Assembly (NCBI GenBank): GCA_045602385.1
Contig: JAZSBL010000020.1
Location: 1-48,933, forward strand
DNA length: 48,933 nucleotides
Source of the DNA: SVTX01 sp045602385
GTDB taxonomy: Bacteria; Bacillota; Clostridia; Oscillospirales; CAG-272
Direction of reading: 5' to 3'
Below the pieces are notes generated by a model. That model was not told the origin of the DNA and ran no database searches. It saw only the letters and a list, made by a program, of their open reading frames with translations. The position numbers and the translations under genes are program-made. Shown in pieces: positions 39,067 through 47,898 of this stretch; positions within the stretch are counted from its first letter, which is position 1; each line of letters opens with the position of its first letter.

Positions 39067-41499
39067 ATGTCAGAATATACAACAAGAGCAGAAAAGCTCT
39101 CTCTCCCGCTTATAGCGCTTGACGATAACGTCGCCTTTCCGGGCGAGATCGTCAATCTTGAAATAAAAGAAAGCCGTTTTTCCTCCTCGGAGGCCGCCAG
39201 AGAAGCGTTTGAAGGCTCAAAATACGCCATCGCGGTTCCGTATAAATACATAGACGAGGAAAACAGCGAGCTTTTTGAAATAGGAACGGTCATCAAGGTA
39301 AAACAGCTTATTAACTCCGGCGAGAACAGCGTTCGCTGCATTGCCGAGGGCGTCTCCCGCGCCACCGTTACAGATTACAGACGTACGGGCAGATACTTTA
39401 CCGCCAACGTCATATGCAAAACCATCACGCTCCCCGACGGGCCGAGCGTTAAAAATCAGGCGTTTCTGCGCAGACTCAACGAGACCGCCGCGGCTATGGC
39501 AAAGCTGCTCCCTCCCCCCGCAGAGAGCATAATCCCCAATTTCAAGACAATCAAGAATCCCGCAATGCTCGCGGACATTATAGCATCGGGACTTTTCATC
39601 AAGCACGAGGACAAGCTTGAAATCCTCGCTATTTTCGAGCCGTATAAGAGAATAGAGACCACGCTTGAGATAGCAGAGGACGAGATGACAGTCCTCCGCC
39701 TTGAAAACGACATTCATAAAAAGACCCGCGAGAAGATAAACCGTTCACAGCGTGAATATTATCTTCGCGAGGAGATGCGCGCTATCCAGGACGAGCTTGG
39801 TGAGGGCGCAGTCTCCGAGATTGACGAATACAGACAAAAGATAGACTCTCTGCACCTTCCCGAGGAGGTACATAAAAAGCTTCATAAGGAAACGGACAGA
39901 CTTGCAAAATCCCCCTTTGGCTCGGTTGAGGCAACGGTTATTGCAAACTATCTTGACGTCTGCCTTGATATTCCCTGGACCGAGACCACCAAGGACAGAG
40001 CGGATATTGCAGGAGCAAAAAAGACACTTGATAAGGACCACGAGGGACTTTACGACGTAAAGGACCGTCTGCTTGAATACCTTGCGGTAAAGAAGCTCAA
40101 TCCTGAGCTTAAGGGACAGATAATCTGCCTTTACGGTCCTCCCGGTGTCGGAAAGACCTCTATCGCCGCATCGCTCGCTAAGGCAATGAACCGCAAATAC
40201 GTGCGTGTTTCACTTGGCGGAGTACGTGACGAGGCAGACATCAGAGGACACAGAAAAACATACGTCGGCGCAATGCCGGGACGTATTATAAACGCAGTAA
40301 CGCAGGCAAAGGTAAAGAATCCCCTTATCCTGCTTGACGAGATAGATAAGATGGCAAGCGACGGACGCGGAGACCCCGCATCAGCTATGCTTGAGGTCCT
40401 TGACCCCGAGCAGAACAAGTTCTTCCGCGACCATTTCGTAGAGCTTCCCTTCGACCTCTCGGACTGTATCTTCATAGCAACAGCGAACACGCTTGACCGC
40501 GTTCCCCGCCCCTTGCTGGACAGAATGGAGATAATTGAGCTTCAGACTTACACAAAGAGCGAGAAAATGGCTATCGCCAAGAATCACCTTGTGCCAAAGC
40601 AGCTCAAACGACACGGACTTAATAAGCGCACCCTGAAGCTTACCGATAACGCTATAAATGAGATCATCGACGGATACACCCGCGAATCGGGCGTACGAAA
40701 TCTTGAACGTGAGATCGCCGCAGTATGCAGAAAGGCCGCAAAGAGGATCGTTGAGGGCGAGGTCACACGCCTCACCGTAAACGCAAAGGAGATAGAATCG
40801 CTCCTCGGCCCGCGCAAGATACTTCCGGAGCTTATTTCCGAATACGATGAGGTGGGTGTAGTAAACGGCATGGCGTATACCCAGTCGGGCGGAGATCTTT
40901 TGCGCGTTGAATGCGCGGTAATGGACGGAGAAGGCAAGCTTGAGCTGACCGGATCGCTTGGCGACGTAATGAAGGAGTCTGCTCGCGCAGCTATAAGCTA
41001 TGTCAGACAAATAGCGGAAAAATACGGCATACCTGCCGATTTCTATAACAAAAAGGATATTCACATCCACTTCCCGGAGGGAGCCGTTCCCAAGGACGGA
41101 CCCAGCGCGGGTGTTACTACCCTTACCGCTCTCGTCAGCGCTCTTACGGGTATTCCCGTCCGCCGCGATATTTCAATGACGGGCGAGATCACCATACGCG
41201 GAAACGTGCTTGCGATAGGCGGCCTTCGCGAAAAGACCATGGCGGCATACTCCGCGGGAGTAAGGACTATTATTATCCCCGCAGACAATCTTAAGGACCT
41301 TGATAAGATCGACCCCGTTGTCCGCGAGAACGTTACCTTTATTCCCTGCCGCAGAGGCACAGAGGTTCTTTCGCACGCGCTCGTGACCTTAAACCGGCAG
41401 GTGCGCGAGGAGAATAAAGACGAGGATTTAGCCCTTAGCCTTCCCCACACCGTCAGCGCAAGAGCACGCGCCGATGCGAAGGGCAAGAGCGGTAAATAA
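39067..41499 (+). CDS. lon: ATP-dependent Lon protease
   Basis: Cytoplasmic AAA+ serine protease that degrades misfolded and regulatory proteins. 810 residues, normal for LonA. The N-terminal substrate-binding domain covers about 10-210, a coiled-coil region about 215-300. Walker A GPPGVGKT is at 357-364, Walker B ILLDEIDKM follows. The proteolytic dyad is Ser680 in KDGPSAG and Lys723 in LREK. The start ATG follows GGAGAAAAA. The C-terminal tail is polar and basic. Unlike in Bacillus, engB has its own promoter just after lon. Confidence 0.97.
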   Translation: MSEYTTRAEKLSLPLIALDDNVAFPGEIVNLEIKESRFSSSEAAREAFEGSKYAIAVPYKYIDEENSELFEIGTVIKVKQLINSGENSVRCIAEGVSRATVTDYRRTGRYFTANVICKTITLPDGPSVKNQAFLRRLNETAAAMAKLLPPPAESIIPNFKTIKNPAMLADIIASGLFIKHEDKLEILAIFEPYKRIETTLEIAEDEMTVLRLENDIHKKTREKINRSQREYYLREEMRAIQDELGEGAVSEIDEYRQKIDSLHLPEEVHKKLHKETDRLAKSPFGSVEATVIANYLDVCLDIPWTETTKDRADIAGAKKTLDKDHEGLYDVKDRLLEYLAVKKLNPELKGQIICLYGPPGVGKTSIAASLAKAMNRKYVRVSLGGVRDEADIRGHRKTYVGAMPGRIINAVTQAKVKNPLILLDEIDKMASDGRGDPASAMLEVLDPEQNKFFRDHFVELPFDLSDCIFIATANTLDRVPRPLLDRMEIIELQTYTKSEKMAIAKNHLVPKQLKRHGLNKRTLKLTDNAINEIIDGYTRESGVRNLEREIAAVCRKAAKRIVEGEVTRLTVNAKEIESLLGPRKILPELISEYDEVGVVNGMAYTQSGGDLLRVECAVMDGEGKLELTGSLGDVMKESARAAISYVRQIAEKYGIPADFYNKKDIHIHFPEGAVPKDGPSAGVTTLTALVSALTGIPVRRDISMTGEITIRGNVLAIGGLREKTMAAYSAGVRTIIIPADNLKDLDKIDPVVRENVTFIPCRRGTEVLSHALVTLNRQVREENKDEDLALSLPHTVSARARADAKGKSGK

Positions 41500-41502
41500 A
41501 AC

Positions 41503-41531
41503 TTGACCTTTTAAAGATCTTGTTGTATAAT
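41503..41531 (+). promoter_or_regulatory. Promoter of engB
   Basis: TTGACC (41503-41508), 17 bp, TATAAT (41526-41531). The start point near 41538 would leave a leader of only about 13 nt, just enough for AAAGG. Confidence 0.82.
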
Positions 41532-41550
41532 TAAATGAAAGGCAGAGTGC

Positions 41551-42177
41551 TTGGCACATCCTTATATTATGGGACTTAATACACAAAACGTAAACCTAAA
41601 AATGACCGCGGGCTTTGCAAGCCAATTCCCGACAGATCCCATCGTACAGGTGGCGCTTTCGGGTCGCTCCAACGTGGGTAAAAGCTCGCTTATAAACACT
41701 CTGCTTGGCAGAAAGAGTCTTGCCCGTGTATCGGCTACACCCGGCAAGACCATAACCGTCAACTTCTACGAGGTAGATAAGAAGCTCTTTCTGGTCGACC
41801 TTCCGGGCTACGGCTTTGCGGCAAGAAGCAAGGACAGTCAGGGAGCGTGGCAGAGCCTTACCGACGGTTATTTTACAAAAAATAAAAACATTGACCTTGT
41901 GCGCGGAGTTGTTCAGCTTATCGACAGCCGCGCAGGCATAACGCGCGATGACGCCATGATGATAGACTGGATGAACAACGCGGAAATGCCGTATATAATA
42001 GTCATTACCAAGATCGATAAGCTTAATAAGACCAATCGCGCGGCGATCATTGAGAAGATCACGAGCGATCCTCTTATCAGAGAAGGCACTCAGATAATCC
42101 CCTTTTCCTCGCTTAAGGGCGAGGGTAAGCAGGAGCTTTGGCGCGCCATAGCGGATCTTGCCGAAATAACGCTTTAA
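41551..42177 (+). CDS. engB: Ribosome biogenesis GTPase EngB (YsxC)
   Basis: Essential GTPase needed for late 50S assembly, 208 residues. G1 is GRSNVGKSS at 38-46, the switch region has ATPGKT, G3 is DLPGYGFA and G4 is TKIDKL; the order and size match EngB/YihA. The TTG at 41551 is taken as start because AAAGG lies 8 nt ahead; an ATG six codons on (41569) has no site. lon and engB adjacency is common in Firmicutes. The next gene follows after 13 bp. Confidence 0.94.
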   Translation: MAHPYIMGLNTQNVNLKMTAGFASQFPTDPIVQVALSGRSNVGKSSLINTLLGRKSLARVSATPGKTITVNFYEVDKKLFLVDLPGYGFAARSKDSQGAWQSLTDGYFTKNKNIDLVRGVVQLIDSRAGITRDDAMMIDWMNNAEMPYIIVITKIDKLNKTNRAAIIEKITSDPLIREGTQIIPFSSLKGEGKQELWRAIADLAEITL

Positions 42178-42190
42178 TTCGGAGATAAAA

Positions 42191-42910
42191 ATGCTTTTTT
42201 CAATACTTGCGGGCGGTGATGTCCGCCAGATAGTTTTAAATCTTCTGCTTTTGATTCCCGTCATATTGCTCTCGCTCTCTATCCATGAGGCGGCGCACGG
42301 ATATATCGCCTATAAATTGGGCGACCCGACAGCTTATAATCTTGGGCGTGTGACGATCAATCCCGCAAAGCACCTTGACCCCATGGGCTCACTGTTCATG
42401 CTGGTTTTCGGATACGGATGGGCAAAGCCCGTGCCGATCAACGCGAGATATTTCAAAAATCCAAAGCGTGGAATGGCGTTCACCGCTATCGCAGGACCTA
42501 TATCAAATCTTCTGCTCGGCCTTGTAACAACCGTGCTTTGCGCATCATTGTACTTTACCGAGGTATACCTTTATTACACCGGTGTGCTGAGCAACGATTT
42601 TCTTATCAGAATACTCGATGTCCTCTGCCTTATGCTTTACCTCTTCGGGTACATGAACTTCCTTTTGGCGGTATTCAACCTGATACCGGTGCCGCCCTTT
42701 GACGGCTCAAGATTTCTCGCACTCTTTCTCCCGAACAAGACCTATTTTAAGCTGATGAGATACGAGAGATACATTATGATAGGACTTCTGGTAGCATTGA
42801 TCGCGTGCTCAAGAATATTTAACTTCTCCCCCTTTGCATGGGTTGCGGAGAATCTCTTTAATTCAATACACAACCTGGTATTTAATCTGTTGTTATCAAC
42901 AGTTTCTTAA
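42191..42910 (+). CDS. Site-2 protease family (M50) membrane metalloprotease
   Basis: 239-residue polytopic membrane protease of the short M50B type. The zinc motif HEAAH is at 32-36 in the first membrane helix, and the third-ligand motif NLIPVPPFDG is at 163-172, giving Asp171. Five or six helices are seen. PDZ domains are absent, as in the compact rhomboid-like S2P relatives (YwhC/Rip3-like without CBS). A substrate cannot be named. GGAG precedes the ATG. The gene lies before scpA, an arrangement frequent in Clostridia. Confidence 0.93.
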   Translation: MLFSILAGGDVRQIVLNLLLLIPVILLSLSIHEAAHGYIAYKLGDPTAYNLGRVTINPAKHLDPMGSLFMLVFGYGWAKPVPINARYFKNPKRGMAFTAIAGPISNLLLGLVTTVLCASLYFTEVYLYYTGVLSNDFLIRILDVLCLMLYLFGYMNFLLAVFNLIPVPPFDGSRFLALFLPNKTYFKLMRYERYIMIGLLVALIACSRIFNFSPFAWVAENLFNSIHNLVFNLLLSTVS

Positions 42911-42932
42911 ACTTATGAAAGGAGGTCCGAAT

Positions 42933-43733
42933 ATGGACGCTATAAGCTATAGACTTGAAGCCTTTGAAGGACCTCTGGACCTTCTTCTGTCGCTGATCCA
43001 CAAAAATAAGATGGCGATAGACGACATAAAAATAAATATTATCTGCGAGCAGTATATTGCTTATATTGAAGAGGCGCAGCGCCTTGATATGGACCTTGCC
43101 AGCGAGTTTATCGTCATGGCGAGCGAGCTTATGCTTATAAAGAGCAAGCTCCTTCTTCCCCGCGTGGAAGAAGAGGAGGAGGATCCCAGAGCAGCGCTGA
43201 CCGATGCGCTTATCAAGTATCAGCAGGCTAAAGAGGGCGCCAAGAAGATGGCGCTTCTATATCAGAAATTCTCAGGCAGACTTGAAAAGGATACAGACGA
43301 GATAAGCATAGATAAGAGCTTCGTTCTTGACCACGAGATCGAAGTGCTCTGCCTCGCGGTCCGCAGAATAATAACCTATAACGAAAACAGGCCGAAGATC
43401 GAGCGTGAGGTGTTCACGCCAATGATAAGCTCTCCCATAGTGCCGGTTGAATTAAAGATCAGCGGCATTATCCGCAAAATGCAGAAAAAGAAGGTCACCA
43501 CCCTGCGCGAGCTTTTAGAGGATTCGGTATCCCTGCCCGATATGATCGCGATATTCCTCGGCGTTCTCGAGCTTATCAAAATAAGAAAGATACTTATCCA
43601 CGATTTTGAGGGAACGCTCCTTGATGACGGCGCGCAGTTCGTGATAAACGACAATCCCGACGACGTTATCAAGCAAAGTGAATCAGATAATACGGACGAA
43701 CAAATTGACATTCAAGGAGAAATTGAGGCATGA
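42933..43733 (+). CDS. scpA: Segregation and condensation protein A
   Basis: Kleisin subunit of the SMC-ScpAB condensin, 266 residues. The N-terminal domain that binds the SMC neck starts with LEAFEGPLDLLLSLIHKNK. A helical LASEFIVMASELMLIKSKLLLP block follows in two parts. The C-terminal winged helix that closes on the SMC head is at about 175-240. AAAGGAGGTCC, an almost perfect Shine-Dalgarno, marks the ATG at 42933. The C-terminal 30 residues are acidic. It overlaps scpB by 4 bp. Confidence 0.95.
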   Translation: MDAISYRLEAFEGPLDLLLSLIHKNKMAIDDIKINIICEQYIAYIEEAQRLDMDLASEFIVMASELMLIKSKLLLPRVEEEEEDPRAALTDALIKYQQAKEGAKKMALLYQKFSGRLEKDTDEISIDKSFVLDHEIEVLCLAVRRIITYNENRPKIEREVFTPMISSPIVPVELKISGIIRKMQKKKVTTLRELLEDSVSLPDMIAIFLGVLELIKIRKILIHDFEGTLLDDGAQFVINDNPDDVIKQSESDNTDEQIDIQGEIEA

Positions 43734-44383
43734 GTCAGGAAGAAAAGCTTGAAATAAAGCTCGAGGCGGTGACAGCCGCTATCGAGGCAATACTTTTCGC
43801 GGCGGGACACCCCGTTGAATATGAAAAGCTATCCGAGGTGCTCGGCCTTTCTAAGCCCGACGTCAAAAGCATGGTAGAGGCCATGAGCGAGGAATACAAC
43901 CGTGAAGGCTCGAAGCGCGGATTACTCCTTCTTATGTACCCCGACTCCTGCCAGCTCGCGACAAAAGAGGAGTTTCTCCCCTACATACGCGAGGCGCTTG
44001 GCATAAAGCGAGGAGGAAATCTCTCCGCGGCAACGCTGGAGGCTCTTGCAGTCGTAGCATATAATCAGCCCGTAACGCGCTCCTTCGTTGATGCGGTGCG
44101 CGGAGTTGACTCATCCTACGCAATGACATCACTTATAGATAAGGGACTTATCGAGTCGCTTTCAAGGCTCGATGCGCCCGGACGCCCAATGCTATATACC
44201 ACGACCGAAAAATTCCTACGTGTATTCGGGCTCTCCTCTCTTGATGAGCTTCCCGAAACCGAGCTGACCCCTGCAAACGCGGAGGAGGCGCTTGCCATTG
44301 AGGAGGTAGGTTTCTCGTCTGCATTGGCGGCGGCAACCCAACTGACAATAAATGACGTAAAGCCCGACGAAAACGAGGGCTGA
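43730..44383 (+). CDS. scpB: Segregation and condensation protein B
   Basis: Dimeric winged-helix partner of ScpA, 217 residues. Family segments are AIEAILFAAGHPV near the start, LLLMYPDSCQLATK-like strand in the first winged helix, and LSAATLEALAVVAYNQPVTR, the best-conserved ScpB stretch, followed by VDSSYAMTSLIDKGLI. The start overlaps the scpA stop (ATGA), so the two are coupled. The C-terminal 40 residues are Glu- and Ala-rich and probably disordered. Confidence 0.95.
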   Translation: MSQEEKLEIKLEAVTAAIEAILFAAGHPVEYEKLSEVLGLSKPDVKSMVEAMSEEYNREGSKRGLLLLMYPDSCQLATKEEFLPYIREALGIKRGGNLSAATLEALAVVAYNQPVTRSFVDAVRGVDSSYAMTSLIDKGLIESLSRLDAPGRPMLYTTTEKFLRVFGLSSLDELPETELTPANAEEALAIEEVGFSSALAAATQLTINDVKPDENEG

Positions 44384-44413
44384 CAGCAAATTTTCACAAA
44401 AACTTGAAAGGGG

Positions 44414-45211
44414 GTGTCCTCAATAGTTGCGCTTTATATCCTGATCGGTATAGTCGCGTTTTTCGCGCTGATATTTACCGTAAGAGTTCGCGTCACCATT
44501 GAAATGGCAGACGAGCTTAAGCTTGACGTGTCTGTCCTCGGAATACGTATAAGAATACTCCCTAAAAAAGAAAAAAAGTACAAGCTATCAAATTACACCC
44601 TCAAAAAGATAGCCAAACGTGACCGCAAGAAGGCAGAAAAGGAAGCCAAAAAGGCAGAGGCGGCAGCAATAAAAAAGAAAAAGAAGGCTGCAGAGAAAAA
44701 AGCGAAGCAAGAGGCCCAAAAGAAGCTTTCAAAGGAAGAAAAGAAAGCTATCAAGGCAAGGAAAAAAGCATCTCGCCCCCCTCTTCCGAAGCTCATAGTG
44801 CTACTTCGCGACACTCTCGGATTCTTCTTCCCCTCCCTGTTCGGAAAATTCCACTTCCACCTGGCAAGAATAAAATTAAAGATAGGCGGTAAGGATGCCG
44901 CGCAAACGGCACTCACCTATTATGCAGTAACAAATGCACTCGGCCCTATCCTCGGATTTATCGACAGACACTCAAACCTGCACGGAATGAAAAACGCCGA
45001 GATAGACATCTCCCCCGACTTTCTGTCCGAGGAGATAAAGGCAGACGTAAAGCTTGGCTTTTCGACCAGCCTTGGCGGAATCCTCGGCTCGGCATTAAAG
45101 ACAGGATTTAAATTCATGTTTGGATTTATCAAAATAAAGCCGTCTGCCCCCTCAGGCACGGGCGCGGCGCAACCTACAGCTCAACCGAGCACACAACAAG
45201 AAAAAAATTAA
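44414..45211 (+). CDS. DUF2953 family membrane protein
   Basis: 265-residue protein resembling the DUF2953 (YtfI) family found next to ytfJ in sporeformers. One N-terminal membrane helix (about 4-24) is followed by a strand-rich piece. A very Lys/Ala/Glu-rich helix at about 63-120 looks like a long coiled coil. The C-terminal domain has GKDAAQTALTYYAVTNALGP, typical of the family. Start uncertain: GTG at 44414 directly abuts its Shine-Dalgarno AAAGGGG, while ATA at 44423 has ideal spacing. A TGA at 44405 blocks longer starts. Role unknown; sporulation is likely by context. Confidence 0.83.
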   Translation: MSSIVALYILIGIVAFFALIFTVRVRVTIEMADELKLDVSVLGIRIRILPKKEKKYKLSNYTLKKIAKRDRKKAEKEAKKAEAAAIKKKKKAAEKKAKQEAQKKLSKEEKKAIKARKKASRPPLPKLIVLLRDTLGFFFPSLFGKFHFHLARIKLKIGGKDAAQTALTYYAVTNALGPILGFIDRHSNLHGMKNAEIDISPDFLSEEIKADVKLGFSTSLGGILGSALKTGFKFMFGFIKIKPSAPSGTGAAQPTAQPSTQQEKN

Positions 45212-45241
45212 ATTAACAACATAAATGAAAGGATCAAAATT

Positions 45242-45676
45242 ATGTCATCCGAAAACAAACTTCAAGGCGTAGTAGAAAAAACTCTTAAGGAGATCAAGAA
45301 CATCATAGGCGCAGACACCGTTATCGGTCAGCCTATTGAGGCAAACGGCACAGCTATCATTCCGATATCAAAGGTAGCAGTAGGCTTTGCTACGGGCGGT
45401 CTTGATTTCAACGACAAGGGCGCACAGCCCGCGAAGGACCAGAACTTCGGTGCAGGCGGCGGCGCAGGCATCTCTGTTCAGCCTATCGGCCTCCTTTGCG
45501 TTTCTCAGGACGGCTCGGTTGAGCTTATCAACATCGGTGTCAAGAATCCCTCCGATCCTATGGAGCAGCTCTCCGATATCATCGACCGCGCTCCCGAGAT
45601 CATCGCCAAGGTCAAGGCTCTTTTCGCAAAGGATAAGGGCGAGAAGACCGAGGACGAGGCAGCTGACGAGGAATAA
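45242..45676 (+). CDS. ytfJ: GerW family sporulation protein YtfJ
   Basis: 144-residue member of the YtfJ/GerW family, needed for proper spore germination in Bacillus subtilis. The conserved region runs VIGQPIEANGTAIIPISKVAVGFA in two blocks and then FGAGGGAGISVQPIGLL, a Gly-rich motif diagnostic of the family. The C-terminus is acidic. GAAAGGA precedes the ATG at 45242. It follows the DUF2953 gene after 30 bp, as ytfI-ytfJ does in Bacillus. Confidence 0.95.
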   Translation: MSSENKLQGVVEKTLKEIKNIIGADTVIGQPIEANGTAIIPISKVAVGFATGGLDFNDKGAQPAKDQNFGAGGGAGISVQPIGLLCVSQDGSVELINIGVKNPSDPMEQLSDIIDRAPEIIAKVKALFAKDKGEKTEDEAADEE

Positions 45677-45704
45677 TTCCCACCCCACCGCCAAAGAGTA
45701 ATAA

Positions 45705-45757
45705 TATCCCTCCGGCACAAATATAATTCTATCAGAATTACTTGTCCCGGAGGGATA
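45705..45757 (+). promoter_or_regulatory. Long hairpin covering the dacF ribosome-binding site
   Basis: TATCCCTCCGG (45705-45715) pairs perfectly with 45747-45757, which contains the dacF Shine-Dalgarno GGAGGG. Inside, ACAA (45717-45720) pairs with TTGT (45742-45745), and TAATTCT with AGAATTA around loop ATC. In total 22 pairs with two small internal bulges. There is no T-run, so it is not a terminator. It should block dacF translation unless melted or bypassed. Confidence 0.8.
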
Positions 45758-45759
45758 CA

Positions 45760-46977
45760 ATGAAAAAAACATCTTCTAAGAAAAACAAAAAAACGAAAGC
45801 CGTGGCCCTTGCCCTGGCGTTGTTGTTATGTCTTGGGGGATTTTTTGTCTTTTTTAGCTTGGAGGGTATTGGAGCGGAGGCCGCAGATTCAAACCTTCAG
45901 GAGGAGCGTAAGGTCTTTATTCCCGAAAAAGGAGTCCCCCTGCCCGCCCCGGCTGTCAGCTCGAAGAGCGCGGTGCTCGTAGAGGCCGAATCGGGCGAGA
46001 TCATATTTGCTAAAAATCCGGACGAAAGATTACCCATGGCGTCAACGACAAAGATCATGACTGCGCTTGTCGCTATTGAGAATGCCGATATATCGAAAAC
46101 CGTGTCGGTATCCCCGAAGGCGGTTGGAGTAGAAGGCTCATCTGTTTATCTTTATGCAGACGAGAAACTCACGCTGGAGGACCTTCTGTACGCCATGATG
46201 CTTGAATCGGCAAACGATGCCGCAACGGCTATCGCGATCGAGGTTGGAGGAGATATAGCGGGCTTTGCCGAAATGATGAACGACAAGGCGAAAAAGCTTG
46301 GTCTCAAGAACACGAGCTTTGAAAATCCGCACGGCCTTGACGGTGAGGATCATTATACCACCGCGTATGAGCTGGCGCTTATCACGCGTGCGGCAATGTC
46401 AAACGACAAATTCCGCGAGATATGCTCAACATATAAGAAAACCATACCGCTCAATGAAACAGAGGGAGTCAGACTGCTTATAAACCACAATAAGCTGCTC
46501 CGTTCTTATGACGGCGCCGTAGGTGTTAAGACGGGATTTACAAAAAAGAGCGGCAGATGTCTTGTAAGCGCGGCGGAGCGCGATGGACTTCAATTCATCG
46601 CGGTAACGCTCGGCGCGCCTGACGATTGGAAAGACCACGCGTCAATGCTCGATTACGGCTTTTCGCTCTATGAAGCCCGTACGCTTTGTGATATAGGCTC
46701 GTTTTCCTATGTAATGCCACTGTCGGGAAGCGACACAGATCACGTTATACTTGAAAACGCGCAAAAGATAACAGCAATATTGCCAAAGACCGCAAACGAA
46801 ATAAAATGTGTAGTAGAGCTGCCAAGATTTTGCCTGGCACCGATACGCGAGGGCGAGGAGATAGGCAAGCTAGTCTACTATCTCGACGGCGAGAAAATAG
46901 CCGAGACAGCGATCATAGCCAAAACAGGCGCCGAATCTGTGAAAACCAAAGGATTTCTTTCACGGCTTTTCAATTAG
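45760..46977 (+). CDS. dacF: D-alanyl-D-alanine carboxypeptidase (DacF-like)
   Basis: Low-molecular-weight penicillin-binding protein that trims the last D-Ala from peptidoglycan stem peptides outside the cell. 405 residues. A basic N-terminus and signal peptide of about 42 residues come first, cleaved near GAEA-A. Active-site motifs are STTK at 95-98 (Ser95 nucleophile), SAN at 150-152 and KTG at 257-259. A C-terminal beta domain (about 300-400) follows, as in PBP5. The ATG at 45760 has GGAGGG six bases ahead; an upstream TTG at 45742 lies inside the hairpin stem. DacF in Bacillus is forespore-expressed; that link is inference here, strengthened by neighbour ytfJ. Confidence 0.94.
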   Translation: MKKTSSKKNKKTKAVALALALLLCLGGFFVFFSLEGIGAEAADSNLQEERKVFIPEKGVPLPAPAVSSKSAVLVEAESGEIIFAKNPDERLPMASTTKIMTALVAIENADISKTVSVSPKAVGVEGSSVYLYADEKLTLEDLLYAMMLESANDAATAIAIEVGGDIAGFAEMMNDKAKKLGLKNTSFENPHGLDGEDHYTTAYELALITRAAMSNDKFREICSTYKKTIPLNETEGVRLLINHNKLLRSYDGAVGVKTGFTKKSGRCLVSAAERDGLQFIAVTLGAPDDWKDHASMLDYGFSLYEARTLCDIGSFSYVMPLSGSDTDHVILENAQKITAILPKTANEIKCVVELPRFCLAPIREGEEIGKLVYYLDGEKIAETAIIAKTGAESVKTKGFLSRLFN

Positions 46978-47008
46978 ATTCACGGACAACTACAATAAAG
47001 GAAGAAAA

Positions 47009-47743
47009 ATGGAAAAGATAAGACTTTCAAAGTACTTCACCGACTGCGGAGTAATGTCACGCCGCGCGGCAGAGGAAGAAATCAAAATGGGAAGAGTAAC
47101 CGTCAACGGTCACGTAGCCGAGCTTGGCGAGAAGATCGACCCGGAGTCAGATGAGGTCGCGTACAAGGGCAAGGTTATAAAAAACGAGACCGACTCCAAA
47201 ATATGCATCATGCTCAATAAGCCGCGCGGTATCGTCTGCACGTCAAGCGACGAAAAGGGACGCGATAACGTCACCGACCTCTGCCGCGGAGTAAAGGATA
47301 AGAGCGGCAAGAGCCTGCGCCTCTACCCTGTCGGCAGACTCGATATGGACTCTGACGGACTGCTTCTTTTGACAAATGACGGCACCCTGGCAAATAAGCT
47401 CACGCACCCCCGCCACTCTATCCCGAAAATATACCACGTTACGCTCAAGGGCAAATTTTCAGTCGAGGACCTTGAAATTCTCGGCGAATCAATTGACATC
47501 GACGGTAAAATGACCGTACCTGTAAAGGTCACCAAGGTCGGTGAGACCGATAACGGCACGATCGCTCGTTTTGAGCTGTACGAGGGCAGAAACCGACAGA
47601 TCCGCCGCATGTGCGAATGCCACAACGTCCGCATCTTGCAGCTGACAAGAGTTGCTATCGGTAAGATCAAGCTTGAAAAGCTTGAGGTCGGCAAATGGCG
47701 CTATCTTACCGACAAAGAGATACATTACCTAAAAACCTGCTAA
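47009..47743 (+). CDS. rluB: 23S rRNA pseudouridine synthase (RluB-like)
   Basis: RsuA/RluB/RluE-type pseudouridine synthase that modifies rRNA, 244 residues. The S4 RNA-binding domain is at about 3-50 (RLSKYFTDCGVMSRRAA). The catalytic motif GRLDMDSDGLLLLTNDG places Asp112 as nucleophile. The closing EGRNRQIRRMCE is also diagnostic. In Firmicutes this gene commonly follows scpAB-ytfIJ-dac, as here. A strong terminator follows. Confidence 0.94.
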   Translation: MEKIRLSKYFTDCGVMSRRAAEEEIKMGRVTVNGHVAELGEKIDPESDEVAYKGKVIKNETDSKICIMLNKPRGIVCTSSDEKGRDNVTDLCRGVKDKSGKSLRLYPVGRLDMDSDGLLLLTNDGTLANKLTHPRHSIPKIYHVTLKGKFSVEDLEILGESIDIDGKMTVPVKVTKVGETDNGTIARFELYEGRNRQIRRMCECHNVRILQLTRVAIGKIKLEKLEVGKWRYLTDKEIHYLKTC

Positions 47744-47751
47744 AATAGAAT

Positions 47752-47780
47752 AAAAGGAAGACGTCGCGTCTTCCTTTTTT
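47752..47780 (+). terminator. Intrinsic terminator after rluB
   Basis: AAAAGGAAGACG pairs with CGTCTTCCTTTT around a three-base loop, then T-run to 47780. Confidence 0.93.
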
Positions 47781-47782
47781 GT

Positions 47783-47812
47783 TTCGACACGGCGCTTTTC
47801 TGTAATTCGACA
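47783..47812. promoter_or_regulatory. Two perfect Spo0A boxes upstream of spo0A
   Basis: TTCGACA occurs at 47783-47789 and again at 47806-47812, same orientation, 23 bp apart. This is the reverse complement of the 0A box TGTCGAA. They lie about 90-115 bp upstream of the spo0A -35 and suggest autoregulation, as in Bacillus. Confidence 0.7.
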
Positions 47813-47898
47813 AGACTTTATCATATTTTGATATTTACCCACAAATTTAACTGTAAATTTTTGGTAATTTCGCCAATTGGGAATTTTTGTAAAAAGTA

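Noticed and set aside
45705..45757. Intrinsic terminator between ytfJ and dacF
   Set aside because: The stem is strong but no T-run follows; its right arm is the dacF ribosome-binding site.
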